Positions 20,370 through 29,611 are shown, counted from the first letter of the stretch. The stretch is 64,000 nucleotides of DNA from Spirosoma fluviale (GCF_900230225.1 NZ_OCNH01000006.1:311702-375701); one strand, 5' to 3'. The notes: generated by a model not told the origin, from the letters alone. Translations and numbers: made by a program.

Positions 20370-21353
20370 ATGAGTAAAGCTGCCATAACTGGAATCCACG
20401 GCTACGTTCCAGACTACATACTGACCAATGCCGAATTGGAGCGTATGGTAGATACAAATGATGAGTGGATTACCAGCCGAACGGGTATTAAAGAACGGCA
20501 TATTCTGAAAGGCGAAGGCATGGGGTCGTCGCACATGGGGGCAAAAGCCGTGGCAGGTTTGCTCGAAAAGCTGGCTATTAAACCCGAAGAAGTCGACCTG
20601 CTAATCTGCGCGACAACCACGCCCGACTATCTGTTTCCATGTACGGCAAACCTTATTTGCGACATGGTTGGTATTCGAAATGTGGGTAGCTTTGATATCC
20701 AGGCTGCCTGCTCGGGCTTCCTGTACGCTCTCACGGTGGGTTCTCAATTTATAGAATCCGGGAAGTATAAGAAGGTAATCGTAGTTGGTGCCGATAAAAT
20801 GTCGGCCATTACGGATTATACCGACCGAACCACCTGCGTGTTGTTTGGCGATGGAGCCGGGGCCGTCATGCTTGAGCCCAATACCGACGGTTTCGGTATT
20901 TTGGACACGATCATCAAGTCGGATGGTACCGGGCAAAACCACCTGTTCCAGAAAGCCGGGGGAAGCCGCTATCCACCCACCCACGAGACTGTCGAAAAAC
21001 GCTGGCATTATGTGTATCAGGACGGCCCGTCGGTCTTTAAATTTGCCGTGAAAAACATGGCCGATGTATCCGCCGAAATTATGGAGCGTAACCACCTGTC
21101 GGGCAGCGACGTTGCCTGGCTGGTACCGCACCAGGCCAACAAACGCATTATTGACGCAACCGCGCATCGAATGGGTATTCAGTCCGATAAAGTGATGCTG
21201 AATATTCATAAGTACGGAAATACGACAGCCGCTACCATTCCACTTTGCCTGTTCGACTACGAATCGCAGTTAAACAAAGGTGATAATCTGGTACTGGCCG
21301 CGTTTGGCGGGGGCTTCACCTGGGGAGCCGCCTACGTAAAATGGGCGTATTAA
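20370..21353 (+). CDS. fabH: Beta-ketoacyl-ACP synthase III
   Basis: The start at 20370 ([20 protein letters not shown]) is the family N-terminus; seven extra upstream codons are probably leader. The 327-residue length is typical of FabH. The catalytic triad is visible: Cys in [13 protein letters not shown], His in [11 protein letters not shown], Asn in [12 protein letters not shown]. The final [13 protein letters not shown] is a FabH hallmark. The enzyme condenses acetyl- or branched acyl-CoA with malonyl-ACP to start fatty acid synthesis. It is followed by efp, accB and accC in the same direction. Confidence 0.97.
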   Translation: MSKAAITGIHGYVPDYILTNAELERMVDTNDEWITSRTGIKERHILKGEGMGSSHMGAKAVAGLLEKLAIKPEEVDLLICATTTPDYLFPCTANLICDMVGIRNVGSFDIQAACSGFLYALTVGSQFIESGKYKKVIVVGADKMSAITDYTDRTTCVLFGDGAGAVMLEPNTDGFGILDTIIKSDGTGQNHLFQKAGGSRYPPTHETVEKRWHYVYQDGPSVFKFAVKNMADVSAEIMERNHLSGSDVAWLVPHQANKRIIDATAHRMGIQSDKVMLNIHKYGNTTAATIPLCLFDYESQLNKGDNLVLAAFGGGFTWGAAYVKWAY

Positions 21354-21357
21354 TTTT

Positions 21358-21433
21358 ATGTATGATGTATGATATAGGATATATGCTTTGACCAGCAAAC
21401 TAGCTCATACATTATACATCATACATCATATAT
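21358..21433. repeat. Inverted heptamer-array element between fabH and efp
   Basis: The left arm is four heptamers (ATGTATG, ATGTATG, ATATAGG, ATATATG; 21358-21385). The right arm is four heptamers of the opposite sense (CATACAT, TATACAT, CATACAT, CATATAT; 21406-21433), around a 20-base loop. The element fills the gap and ends eight bases before the efp start codon. Confidence 0.8.
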
Positions 21434-21441
21434 TTTTTAAC

Positions 21442-22005
21442 ATGGCAACGACCGCAGATATCCGTAACGGATTGGTTCTTAATTACAACAACGACCTATT
21501 TCAAATAACTGAATTTCAGCACGTAAAGCCGGGCAAAGGCGCAGCTTTCGTTCGTACGAAATTGAAAAGCCTAACCACAGGCCGGGTAATTGACAACACC
21601 TTCAACTCAGGGGCAACAATTTACCCTGTTCGTGTAGAGCGTCGGAAATTCCAATACCTTTACAAAGACGAAGCCGGGTTTAACTTTATGGACCAGGAGT
21701 CGTTTGATCAGATTAACCTCGATGAAAAACTCATTGACGGAGCTGATCTGATGAAAGAAGGGCAGGAAGTTGAAATTTTAATAAATGCTGACAGCGATAC
21801 ACCGCTTTCGTGCGAGCTGCCTCCGTTCGTTGAACTGGAAGTAACCTACGCTGAGCCGGGTATTAAAGGCGATACCGCAAACAGCCCTAAAAAGCGGGTT
21901 GAAGTGGAGTCGGGTGCCAAAATCATGGTTCCCCTCTTTATTGAGTCAGGTCAGAAAATCCGCGTCGATACCCGAACCAGAGATTATGTAGAACGAGTGA
22001 AATAA
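21442..22005 (+). CDS. efp: Translation elongation factor P
   Basis: The start at 21442 (MATTADIRNGLVLNYNNDLF) gives the standard 187-residue EF-P; the frame extends upstream through the repeat element and that extension is spurious. The KOW-like first domain has the tip loop HVKPGKGAAFVRTK, with the Lys that may be modified, followed by two OB domains ending in RVDTRTRDYVERVK. EF-P relieves ribosome stalling at polyproline. No modification enzyme (EpmA or YmfI type) is encoded nearby. It lies between fabH and accB. Confidence 0.96.
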   Translation: MATTADIRNGLVLNYNNDLFQITEFQHVKPGKGAAFVRTKLKSLTTGRVIDNTFNSGATIYPVRVERRKFQYLYKDEAGFNFMDQESFDQINLDEKLIDGADLMKEGQEVEILINADSDTPLSCELPPFVELEVTYAEPGIKGDTANSPKKRVEVESGAKIMVPLFIESGQKIRVDTRTRDYVERVK

Positions 22006-22007
22006 CC

Positions 22008-22092
22008 GAGGAGTTAGGGGCGAGGAGTGAGGAGTGAGAAGACGCAATGTCTGGATTACTCCGCACTCCCCACTCCTCGCTTCTCACTCCTG
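22008..22092. repeat. Inverted heptamer-array element between efp and accB (GAGGAGT family)
   Basis: The left arm is GAGGAGT, TAGGGGC, GAGGAGT, GAGGAGT, GAGAAGA (22008-22042). The right arm is ACTCCGC, ACTCCCC, ACTCCTC, GCTTCTC, ACTCCTG (22058-22092), ending four bases before the accB ATG. The left arm runs into the core GACGCA, which also occurs in the elements near der. It can fold into a long imperfect hairpin in the mRNA. Confidence 0.85.
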
Positions 22093-22096
22093 AACT

Positions 22097-22567
22097 ATGA
22101 GCACACAAGACATACAGCAACTTATCGACTTCATCTCGCGATCTGGTTTAGACGAGGTTAACATCGAAACAACTGACCTGAAAATCAGCGTCAAACGGTA
22201 TGGTTCCGGCGCACCTGCAGCACCAGCCGCATCTGTAGCCGTTGCACCAGCCCCTGTACAACAGGCGGTAGCCGCTCCGGCGGCACCCGTTGCTGCTCCA
22301 GCCGCGCCTAAAGCAGACACCTCAAACTACATCACGATTAAGTCGCCGATGATCGGAACGTTCTACCGGTCGGCAAATCCAGACTCGCCGATGTTCGTTG
22401 AAGTTGGCGATACGGTGAGTGAAGGTAAAGTGGTTTGTATCATTGAAGCTATGAAGCTCTTCAACGAAATTGAATCGGAAGTTTCGGGCCGTATCGTGAA
22501 AATTCTTGTCGAAAATGCCACGCCAGTCGAATACGACCAGCCGCTGTTTTTGGTAGAACCCATTTAA
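22097..22567 (+). CDS. accB: Biotin carboxyl carrier protein of acetyl-CoA carboxylase
   Basis: The 156-residue protein has the AccB layout: an N-terminal segment ([20 protein letters not shown]), a flexible Ala/Pro linker (about residues 40-72), and a C-terminal biotinyl domain with the biotinylation motif [12 protein letters not shown], Lys being the biotin carrier. It carries CO2 between biotin carboxylase and carboxyltransferase in malonyl-CoA synthesis. It is followed by accC; accA and accD are not in the window, as is usual. Confidence 0.97.
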   Translation: MSTQDIQQLIDFISRSGLDEVNIETTDLKISVKRYGSGAPAAPAASVAVAPAPVQQAVAAPAAPVAAPAAPKADTSNYITIKSPMIGTFYRSANPDSPMFVEVGDTVSEGKVVCIIEAMKLFNEIESEVSGRIVKILVENATPVEYDQPLFLVEPI

Positions 22568-22575
22568 TTTAATTA

Positions 22576-22652
22576 GTGAATGAGTGAATGAGCGAATGAG
22601 TGAATAGTTGATTTAGAATTATTCACTCATTCACTCATTCACTCATTTATCA
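22576..22652. repeat. Inverted octamer-array element between accB and accC
   Basis: The left arm is GTGAATGA, GTGAATGA, GCGAATGA, GTGAATAG (22576-22607). The right arm is ATTCACTC three times plus a degenerate ATTTATCA (22621-22652). The repeat period is eight rather than seven, and the loop is 13 bases. It ends eight bases before the accC start and fills most of the gap. Confidence 0.85.
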
Positions 22653-22660
22653 TTTATATC

Positions 22661-24004
22661 ATGTTCAAAAAAATATTAATCGCCAATCGGGGAGAGATCG
22701 CGTTGCGGATTATCCGTACGTGTCGTGAAATGGGTATTAAAACGGTGGCTGTTTACTCAACTGCCGATCGCGATAGCCTGCACGTACGTTTCGCCGATGA
22801 GGCCGTTTGCATTGGCCCGCCCACTAGCAAACTATCTTATTTAAGTATTCCCAGCATTATTTCGGCGGCCGAAGTAACCGGTGCCGATGCCATTCACCCC
22901 GGCTACGGCTTCCTTTCCGAAAACGCTGAATTCTCCCAGATCTGCGCCGATTATGGTATCAAATTCATTGGAGCTACCGCCGAGCAGATCAATGGTATGG
23001 GTGATAAATCGACGGCCAAAGCAACGATGAAAGCGGCTGGTGTTCCGGTTATTCCCGGTTCGGACGGACTACTTGAATCCGTGGAGCAAGGCAAGCGATT
23101 ATCAGCCGAAATGGGTTATCCGGTTATTGTGAAAGCAACCGCTGGTGGTGGTGGCCGTGGTATGCGGATTGTTCGGGCAGAAGAGGACTTCGAAAAAGCG
23201 TGGAACGACGCCCGTACAGAAGCGGGTGCTGCCTTTGGCAACGATGGCCTCTATCTGGAGAAATTCGTTGAAGAACCCCGCCACATCGAAATTCAGATTG
23301 TGGGCGACCAGTACGGCAAAGTGTGTCACCTGTCGGAGCGGGATTGTTCCATTCAGCGTCGTCACCAGAAACTGATTGAAGAAACCCCATCGCCCATCGT
23401 CTCGCCCGAACTTCGGGAGAAAATGGGTGAAGCTGCTATCAAAGGGGCGCAGGCTATCGGTTACGAAGGTGCCGGAACAGTCGAGTTTCTGGTCGACAAG
23501 CACGGGGATTTCTATTTCATGGAAATGAACACCCGAATTCAGGTGGAGCACCCCATCACCGAAGAGGTAACGGATTTCGACCTGATCAAAGAGCAGATTA
23601 AAGTAGCCGCCGGTGCCGAAATTTCGGGCCGTAACTACACCCCGAAATTATTTGCCATGGAGTGCCGGATTAATGCCGAAGACCCCGCCAACGGGTTCCG
23701 GCCATCGCCCGGTAAAATTACAAACCTGCACTTCCCCGGCGGACACGGCGTCCGGATCGACAGCCACGTGTACAGCGGCTATACCATTCCGCCCAACTAC
23801 GACTCTATGATCGCCAAGTTGATCGTATCGGGTCAGTCGCGCGAGGAAGTCATCACGCGGATGAAGCGGGCGTTGCAGGAGTTCGTAATTGAAGGCATTA
23901 AAACCACGATACCATTCCATATTCGACTAATGGATGACCCTAAATTTCAATCTGGTCAGTTTACAACGGCTTTTCTGGAAACGTTCGATTTCAGTAAGAT
24001 ATAG
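22661..24004 (+). CDS. accC: Biotin carboxylase subunit of acetyl-CoA carboxylase
   Basis: The 447-residue protein begins [20 protein letters not shown], has the ATP-grasp glycine-rich loop [14 protein letters not shown] and the catalytic region [20 protein letters not shown], and ends as expected for AccC without a fused biotinyl domain. It uses ATP and bicarbonate to carboxylate the biotin on AccB. It is the last gene of the yceD-accC run, closed by the terminator at 24042. Confidence 0.97.
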   Translation: MFKKILIANRGEIALRIIRTCREMGIKTVAVYSTADRDSLHVRFADEAVCIGPPTSKLSYLSIPSIISAAEVTGADAIHPGYGFLSENAEFSQICADYGIKFIGATAEQINGMGDKSTAKATMKAAGVPVIPGSDGLLESVEQGKRLSAEMGYPVIVKATAGGGGRGMRIVRAEEDFEKAWNDARTEAGAAFGNDGLYLEKFVEEPRHIEIQIVGDQYGKVCHLSERDCSIQRRHQKLIEETPSPIVSPELREKMGEAAIKGAQAIGYEGAGTVEFLVDKHGDFYFMEMNTRIQVEHPITEEVTDFDLIKEQIKVAAGAEISGRNYTPKLFAMECRINAEDPANGFRPSPGKITNLHFPGGHGVRIDSHVYSGYTIPPNYDSMIAKLIVSGQSREEVITRMKRALQEFVIEGIKTTIPFHIRLMDDPKFQSGQFTTAFLETFDFSKI

Positions 24005-24041
24005 TAGGCTTGCCAGAGCACTGGCAGGCGGTATACATTAG

Positions 24042-24087
24042 AAAAAACGGGGTGTCTTGCTTTAGTGGCAAGACACCCCGTTTTTTT
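24042..24087 (+). terminator. Strong intrinsic terminator after accC
   Basis: AAAAAACGGGGTGTCTTGC (24042-24060), a 7-base loop and GCAAGACACCCCGTTTTTTT (24068-24087) form a perfect long stem with a T-run. It ends the lipid operon 11 bases before the SSS symporter start. Confidence 0.95.
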
Positions 24088-24098
24088 GTACTTACTGC

Positions 24099-25736
24099 AT
24101 GAATCACCTCGCTACGGCCGATTACATCGTTTTCTTCGTTTACTTCATTATTGTTGTTGGCTACGGCTACTGGGTCTATCGGCGCAAACGCCAGGCCCAG
24201 ATGAATACAACTGACTTTTTTCTGGCCGAAGGGTCATTGACCTGGTGGGCTATCGGTGCCTCGTTGATTGCCTCTAATATTTCGGCCGAGCACTTTATCG
24301 GGATGGCTGGTTCCGGCTTTGCAATGGGCCTGGCCATTTCTTCCTACGAGTGGTTTGCTGCGGCCACCCTGATTATCGTGGCCGTTTTTTTTATCCCGAT
24401 TTATCTCCGAAATCACATCTATACCATGCCACAGTTTTTGGCGCAGCGGTATAGCGATACCGTTAGTACCATTCTGGCGGTGTTCTGGCTGGTGGTGTAT
24501 GTGCTGGTCAACCTGACGTCCATTTTGTACCTCGGTGCTATTGCTATCGAGTCGCTGGTAGGTATTTCGTTCACGACCTGCACCATTGGTCTGGCCCTGT
24601 TTGCCATTTTCATTACGCTGGGCGGTATGAAAGTGATCGGGTATACCGATGTTATTCAGGTGGTTGTATTGATCTTTGGAGGCCTGGTCGTCACCTATCT
24701 GGCTTTGCAGCTTGTGGCGCAGGAGTCGGGTATATCGGGTGTCTGGACTGGGTTGGTGACAATAAAAGAACAGGCCGATAGCCATTTCCACATGTTTTTC
24801 CCGAAAGGGCATCCGCATTACGAGGTACTGCCGGGTATGGCACTGGTTACGGGCGGCATGTGGATCAATAATCTCTCTTACTGGGGCTGTAATCAATACA
24901 TCGTTCAGCGGGCACTGGGGGCCGATCTGAAAACGGCTCGTTCCGGAATCCTGTTTGCCGCTTTCCTCAAGCTGTTTATTCCGGTCATTGTCGTTATTCC
25001 CGGTATTGCCGCGTATGTTTTGTACCAGAGTGGTCCCTTCCACGATGCCATGACCGATGCGTCGGGCGTTGTAAAACCCGACCATGCATACCCGGTGTTG
25101 ATGAATCTGCTGCCCATTGGCATGAAAGGCCTGGCTTTTGCGGCTCTGACGGCTGCCGTAGTGGCCTCGCTGGCGGGCAAATGCAACTCGATCTCGACGA
25201 TTTTTACGCTCGATCTCTACAAGAAATACATCGATAAAACAGCGTCGGAGCAGAAACTGGTTAATGTAGGGCGCTGGGCTATTGTCGCGTCGTTTGCCGT
25301 GGCAATTGTACTGGCACCCATGCTGCGGTCGCTCGATCAGGTGTACCAGTACATTCAGGAATATACCAACTTTATTACGCCGGGCGTATTTGCCATTTTC
25401 CTGCTGGGTTTCTTCTGGAAACGGGCTACCAACCGGGCCGCTCTGACGGTGGCTATCATGACCATTCCGTTTTCGACCCTGCTTAAATTCTGGCCGGAAG
25501 TAATGGGCCTGTTCGATGTGCAGGTCGATACCATTCCCTTTTTACACCGGACCACGCTGGTTTTCTGCATCGACATGGTTCTGATGGTCGTAGTATCGCT
25601 CACTGACCCGGCCGGATACAAAACCGGCAAAAGCATAATTGTTGACCAGAAGCTGTTCCGCGTTACGCCTTCGTTCGTCATCGGGTCGGTTGGGATTTTG
25701 GCGATTCTGGTAGTCCTGTACACCAAGTTTTGGTAG
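24099..25736 (+). CDS. Sodium:solute symporter (SSS family), SGLT-like
   Basis: The 545-residue protein has about 14 hydrophobic helices. The first has YIVFFVYFIIVVGYGYWVYR, followed by the characteristic DFFLAEGSLTWWAIGASLIA and SNISAEHFIGMAGSG. It closely resembles SGLT-type sugar/polyol symporters, including the GGMWINNLSYWGCNQYIVQR segment that SGLT proteins carry. It moves a solute into the cytoplasm with sodium. The nearby myo-inositol oxygenase makes a cyclitol or sugar plausible, but this is inference. It overlaps or nearly touches the next gene. Confidence 0.92.
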   Translation: MNHLATADYIVFFVYFIIVVGYGYWVYRRKRQAQMNTTDFFLAEGSLTWWAIGASLIASNISAEHFIGMAGSGFAMGLAISSYEWFAAATLIIVAVFFIPIYLRNHIYTMPQFLAQRYSDTVSTILAVFWLVVYVLVNLTSILYLGAIAIESLVGISFTTCTIGLALFAIFITLGGMKVIGYTDVIQVVVLIFGGLVVTYLALQLVAQESGISGVWTGLVTIKEQADSHFHMFFPKGHPHYEVLPGMALVTGGMWINNLSYWGCNQYIVQRALGADLKTARSGILFAAFLKLFIPVIVVIPGIAAYVLYQSGPFHDAMTDASGVVKPDHAYPVLMNLLPIGMKGLAFAALTAAVVASLAGKCNSISTIFTLDLYKKYIDKTASEQKLVNVGRWAIVASFAVAIVLAPMLRSLDQVYQYIQEYTNFITPGVFAIFLLGFFWKRATNRAALTVAIMTIPFSTLLKFWPEVMGLFDVQVDTIPFLHRTTLVFCIDMVLMVVVSLTDPAGYKTGKSIIVDQKLFRVTPSFVIGSVGILAILVVLYTKFW

Positions 25737-25741
25737 AGTCA

Positions 25742-26830
25742 ATGAGGACGTTTTTGCCAGCGGTATTTCTGTTTATGAGCTTGTCAACAATAGCGCAAGT
25801 GACAGAGCGACTCGATTCCGTTATGCGGTCAATGAACGCACCGACTGAGCCGGGAGCTGCCCTGCTGGTGCTGGTGAACGGAAAAACGATCTATAAAAAC
25901 GGGTACGGACTAGCCAACACCGAAACAAAAGCACGCATTACGCCCGAAACGAACTTCCGCATGGCATCGGTCTCCAAGCAGTTTACGGCCATGTGTATTC
26001 TGTTGCTGGAAAAAGAGGGGAAGCTATCGTTGAAAGATCCATCGACCCACTTCTGTCCGGATTTTAATCCGACTGTGGGCCAAAAAGTACGAATCCGCCA
26101 CCTGCTGACACATACGTCGGGCATTTTTGATTATGAGTCCGTGATGAACCCACAACAACGGGAGCAGTTACTGGATGCCGATGTGCTGACGCTGATCAAA
26201 AATCGGGATTCACTTTATTTCGAACCCGGGACACAATTTAGGTACAGTAATTCGGCCTATTGTCTGCTGGCGTTGATTGTTGAACGGGTTTCCGGTCAGT
26301 CGTTCGCGTCGTTCGTTCGGCAACGGATTTTTCAGCCTTTGCACATGAACCAGTCGACTGTATACGAAGCTGGAAAGCCAATTAACAAGCGTGCAATGGG
26401 TTACCGAAAGGAGGGTAGTCAATTCGTTTTCTCCGATCAAAGTGTAACGAGTGCGACCAAGGGTGATGGGGGAGTGTATACGTCCCTGATTGACTACCAG
26501 AAATGGAGCGATGCGCTTTCTACCAATAAACTGCTTGATCTGAAGGTAGCGCTGGCACGAACAGGCAAGGCAATTTCGCAAACGGGGGATAGCTTTTACG
26601 GGGCTGGCTGGTTTTATCAGCAGCCCGAAAAGTCAATACTATTTCACTCTGGTAGTACCTGCGGCTTTAATAATTACGTTGTCAGTATACCGTCGGAACG
26701 GTTTTTAATGGTTTGCTTCTCGAATAAAGCGAACAACAAGCCGAACGCCCTGGCCATTATGAAGGTACTGGCTGAATCCGGGTATTCGAAGGCTGCTGAT
26801 ATACTGGCGCTGGACGATCTGACACAGTGA
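25742..26830 (+). CDS. Secreted serine beta-lactamase-like hydrolase
   Basis: I chose the ATG at 25742 (MRTFLPAVFLFMSLSTIAQ), which starts with a signal peptide. The 362-residue protein has the class C/PBP4*-like motifs: SVSK (in FRMASVSKQFTAM) with the nucleophilic Ser, YSN (FRYSNSAYCLLALIVE) as the YxN motif, and HSGST replacing KTG. Such proteins are usually esterases or peptidases rather than antibiotic-degrading enzymes. It starts six bases after the SSS symporter stop, so the two are probably co-transcribed. Confidence 0.88.
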   Translation: MRTFLPAVFLFMSLSTIAQVTERLDSVMRSMNAPTEPGAALLVLVNGKTIYKNGYGLANTETKARITPETNFRMASVSKQFTAMCILLLEKEGKLSLKDPSTHFCPDFNPTVGQKVRIRHLLTHTSGIFDYESVMNPQQREQLLDADVLTLIKNRDSLYFEPGTQFRYSNSAYCLLALIVERVSGQSFASFVRQRIFQPLHMNQSTVYEAGKPINKRAMGYRKEGSQFVFSDQSVTSATKGDGGVYTSLIDYQKWSDALSTNKLLDLKVALARTGKAISQTGDSFYGAGWFYQQPEKSILFHSGSTCGFNNYVVSIPSERFLMVCFSNKANNKPNALAIMKVLAESGYSKAADILALDDLTQ

Positions 26831-26859
26831 TAAATTCTAGGAATAACTTTTGCTCTATC

Positions 26860-26892
26860 TTGCTGGTTGACAGTAATAAACTTTTAAATTTG
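26860..26892 (+). promoter_or_regulatory. Bacteroidota promoter before the inositol oxygenase gene
   Basis: A TTG at 26860-26862, a 22-base spacer and TAAATTTG at 26885-26892 match the -33 and -7 elements of the main Bacteroidota sigma factor. The gene start follows 20 bases later, so the inositol oxygenase can be expressed apart from the genes upstream. Confidence 0.7.
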
Positions 26893-26912
26893 CCCTCTTA
26901 ACTATTTTGGAC

Positions 26913-27767
26913 ATGATCAGCGAAACTGCCCCTCTTACCAGCCTCGATCAGTGGGAAGACGACCTGCTGAGTCGCTACCCCGAACCCGAGCACAAATCGA
27001 AAGAAGATTACCGAAATTATGACTCACCGGAGCGCGATACCGTACGGGAGTTCTATCGGTTAAACCACACCTACCAGACCTACGATTTTGTGCGGGAGAA
27101 AGAGCGCGAGTTTCTGGCTTTCGACAAAAAAGAACTGCCGGTTTGGGGGGCAATGGAGTTTTTGAACACCCTCGTAGATGACTCCGATCCTGATACGGAT
27201 CTTGACCAGCTTCAGCACCTGCTGCAAACCGCCGAAGCCATCCGCGCCGACGGTCACCCCGATTGGTTCGTCCTGACGGGCTTTGTACACGACATGGGTA
27301 AAGTCCTTTGTCTGTTCGGTGAGCCACAGTGGGCCGTTGTGGGCGATACCTTTCCGGTGGGTTGCCAGCACTCCGACAAGATTGTTTACCCAGAGTACTT
27401 CGCCAACAACCCAGATTCGAAAGATGAGCGGTACAACACGAAATATGGCGTATATGAGCCCAATTGCGGTCTGCGTAACGTGCATATGTCGTGGGGTCAC
27501 GATGAGTACTTGTACCAGATCATGAAAGACTACATGCCCGAACCGGCTCTGTACATGATGCGGTATCACTCATTCTATTCCCAGCACCGTGAGGAGGCTT
27601 ATAACCATCTGATGGACGAGCACGACCATGAGATGTTCAAATGGGTTCGGAAATTCAATCCGTATGATCTGTATTCAAAGAGCCCTAAACCTCCAGTCGT
27701 GAGCGAATTGAAGCCTTATTATGAAGATTTGATTGCTAAGTATTTACCGGCTACGTTGCGGTTGTAA
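26913..27767 (+). CDS. Myo-inositol oxygenase
   Basis: The 284-residue protein (start at the ATG 26913; an in-frame TTG six bases earlier is less likely) matches the inositol oxygenase family over its whole length. The di-iron ligands are recognisable in order: HDMGK (GFVHDMGKVLCLFG), HMSWGHDEYLYQ, RYHSFY and FNPYDLYSK. Also present are FPVGCQHSDKIVY and YGVYEPNCGLRNVHMSW, typical of the eukaryotic-type enzyme. It oxidises myo-inositol with O2 to D-glucuronate, feeding glucuronate breakdown in the cytoplasm. It lies between two SSS symporters, which could supply inositol. Bacterial copies are uncommon outside a few groups including Bacteroidota. Confidence 0.95.
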   Translation: MISETAPLTSLDQWEDDLLSRYPEPEHKSKEDYRNYDSPERDTVREFYRLNHTYQTYDFVREKEREFLAFDKKELPVWGAMEFLNTLVDDSDPDTDLDQLQHLLQTAEAIRADGHPDWFVLTGFVHDMGKVLCLFGEPQWAVVGDTFPVGCQHSDKIVYPEYFANNPDSKDERYNTKYGVYEPNCGLRNVHMSWGHDEYLYQIMKDYMPEPALYMMRYHSFYSQHREEAYNHLMDEHDHEMFKWVRKFNPYDLYSKSPKPPVVSELKPYYEDLIAKYLPATLRL

Positions 27768-27821
27768 CTACTTCTTCTTATAATTGTACAAAGAAGACCG
27801 ACACCGTAAAAACAAGGCTAT

Positions 27822-28124
27822 ATGTACCTGGAAGATCGCATTGAGCAGGTTGAGAAACAAAATAAGATGACCGCTCATGCGGTGGCTGACCTTACAGTTG
27901 ATGTACGCGCTATTCGCCGGGATGTAACAGAAGGGTTTAAGCAAGTCAATGCCCGACTTGATAACCTGGAAGCGGATGTGAGCGTCCTCAAGCAGGATGT
28001 TAGCGTCCTCAAGCAGGACGTGAGTATCCTCAAGCAGGATGTGAGCATCCTCAAGCAGGACGTAGGCACCATCAAGCAAACCTTACAGCTAGTCTTGGCT
28101 TATTTGCACGAAAAACTGCCGTAA
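27822..28124 (+). CDS. Small coiled-coil protein with DVSVLKQ heptads
   Basis: The 100-residue protein is predicted almost entirely coiled coil. After MYLEDRIEQVEKQNKMTAHA it carries five near-identical heptads of the type DVSVLKQ or DVSILKQ (about residues 51-85), encoded by 21-bp tandem repeats around 27974-28080. It has no signal peptide or membrane segment. It is reminiscent of the small coiled-coil proteins in many bacteria whose heptad number varies between strains. Function is unknown; it follows the inositol oxygenase gene by 54 bases. Confidence 0.75.
   Translation: MYLEDRIEQVEKQNKMTAHAVADLTVDVRAIRRDVTEGFKQVNARLDNLEADVSVLKQDVSVLKQDVSILKQDVSILKQDVGTIKQTLQLVLAYLHEKLP
27974..28080. repeat. 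21-bp tandem repeat coding for coiled-coil heptads
   Basis: About five copies of a unit like GATGTGAGCGTCCTCAAGCAG run in frame inside the small coiled-coil gene, differing by a few bases. Gain or loss of a unit would change heptad number without shifting the frame. Confidence 0.85.
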
Positions 28125-28209
28125 ATAGGTGGTTACGATGTAATTTGAAGGCACAATGTGTACAAAGCTAATTTGTATGCGTTGTGCCTTTTTGTTTAAC
28201 TCCCCGCCA

Positions 28210-29604
28210 ATGCTTCTCTTTTTCATAACACTGTATCTACTCTCCAACGTAGCCGTCGGTGCATGGGCAGCCCGGCGGGTAACCACTTCTCAGGATTTTG
28301 TACTGGCTGGGCGACGACTGCCGCTGTTGCTGGCGGCTTCGGTGACTTTTGCCACGTGGTTTGGTTCCGAGACGATTATGGGCGCTCCGGCAATGTTCGT
28401 GGAAGGTGGATTCCTGGCGGTTATCGAAGAACCGTTCGGTTCTGCGTTGTGCCTGTTTCTGGTTGGTGCCTTTTTCGCCCGGCCACTTTACCGGCTCAAT
28501 ATCACGACCTTCTGCGATTATTTCCATATCCGTTTTGGTCGTTCGGCAGAGTTACTGTCGGCCATTATGGTTATCCCGTCTTACTTTAGCTGGATTTCGG
28601 CGCAACTCGTCGCTATTGGAATCGTGTTGAGCGTGGTGACGGATATACCTCGGGAGTACTGTATCATTGGCAGCGCGGCAATCGTTATGGCCTATACCCT
28701 GTTGGGTGGTATGTGGTCTATTTCGGTTACTGATTTTTTTCATAACCTGATTATCATTCTGGCCCTGGCGGTGCTGGGCGTTATGCTCTGGAATGAGGTA
28801 GGTGGCTGGGAAACGATTGAGAAACGTACTCCGGAAGGCTTCTTCCGTGTTCTGCCCCAGTCAACCACTAAAGACTGGCTTACGTACATAGCGGCCTGGA
28901 TAACCATTGGCCTGGGCTCCATTCCACAGCAGGACGTTTTTCAGCGTGTGATGGCCGCCAAGACGGAAGAGACGGCCGTTCGGGCCTCGTTTCTAGCCTC
29001 GGGAATGTATCTCACCATTGCCATGCTGCCGCTGTTTATTGCGCTAAGTGCCAAACTACTTCACCCCGATCTGCCCAAAGATAATCAACTCATTATCCCG
29101 AATATGGTCATGCGGCACGGTAGCCTACCCCTACAGGTGTTGTTCTTTGGTGCCGTAACATCGGCCATACTGAGTGTATCGAGCGGGGCCATACTGGCTC
29201 CGGCAACCGTTTTTGGAGAAAACGTAATGAAGTTTTTTCGACCCGACATTAGCGACAAAGCTTTGCTACAGACGATTCGGTGGGTGGTCGTTGTTATTAC
29301 CGTCATCTGCGTAATTATGAGCACAACGCGTGATGCGAATATATTCGATCTGGTGGGCGAGTCGTCGGCGTTTAGTCTGGTATCTCTTTTTGTGCCCTTA
29401 GCGGCTGGTATTTATTGGAAACGGGCCAATTTGACCGGTTGCCTGTATTCGATGCTGGTTGGCTTTGGCGTCTGGCTTGCCTGTCTGTGGCTGGATACGG
29501 AATACTCGCCGATGCTTTGGGGATTATTAGCGAGTACCGTGGCCATGATCGTCGGAAGTTTAGCGAATAAGGCGAAATCTGTAAAAAGCAAAGGGAGCAG
29601 CTAA
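28210..29604 (+). CDS. Sodium:solute symporter (SSS family), second copy
   Basis: I chose the ATG at 28210 (MLLFFITLYLLSNVAVGAWA) because it begins with the first membrane helix; longer frames from 28156 add an unlikely leader. The 464-residue protein has about 13 helices and the SSS hallmarks TTSQDFVLAGRRLPLLLAAS and ATWFGSETIMGAPAMFVEGG. It is closer to the proline/pantothenate type than the SGLT-like copy at 24099. The substrate is unknown. It ends before the convergent DinB-like gene. Confidence 0.9.
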   Translation: MLLFFITLYLLSNVAVGAWAARRVTTSQDFVLAGRRLPLLLAASVTFATWFGSETIMGAPAMFVEGGFLAVIEEPFGSALCLFLVGAFFARPLYRLNITTFCDYFHIRFGRSAELLSAIMVIPSYFSWISAQLVAIGIVLSVVTDIPREYCIIGSAAIVMAYTLLGGMWSISVTDFFHNLIIILALAVLGVMLWNEVGGWETIEKRTPEGFFRVLPQSTTKDWLTYIAAWITIGLGSIPQQDVFQRVMAAKTEETAVRASFLASGMYLTIAMLPLFIALSAKLLHPDLPKDNQLIIPNMVMRHGSLPLQVLFFGAVTSAILSVSSGAILAPATVFGENVMKFFRPDISDKALLQTIRWVVVVITVICVIMSTTRDANIFDLVGESSAFSLVSLFVPLAAGIYWKRANLTGCLYSMLVGFGVWLACLWLDTEYSPMLWGLLASTVAMIVGSLANKAKSVKSKGSS

Positions 29605-29611
29605 CGTTTGG

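Noticed and set aside
21388-21441. Upstream extension of efp through the repeat element
   Set aside because: Standard EF-P length starts at 21442, and the extension is translated repeat sequence.
24234-25085. Minus-strand frame of 283 codons opposite the SSS symporter
   Set aside because: Highly polar antisense composition without motifs; the symporter is unmistakable.
24099-29604. Prophage or mobile island around the inositol oxygenase
   Set aside because: No integrase, attachment repeats or abrupt change of composition; it looks like ordinary chromosome.
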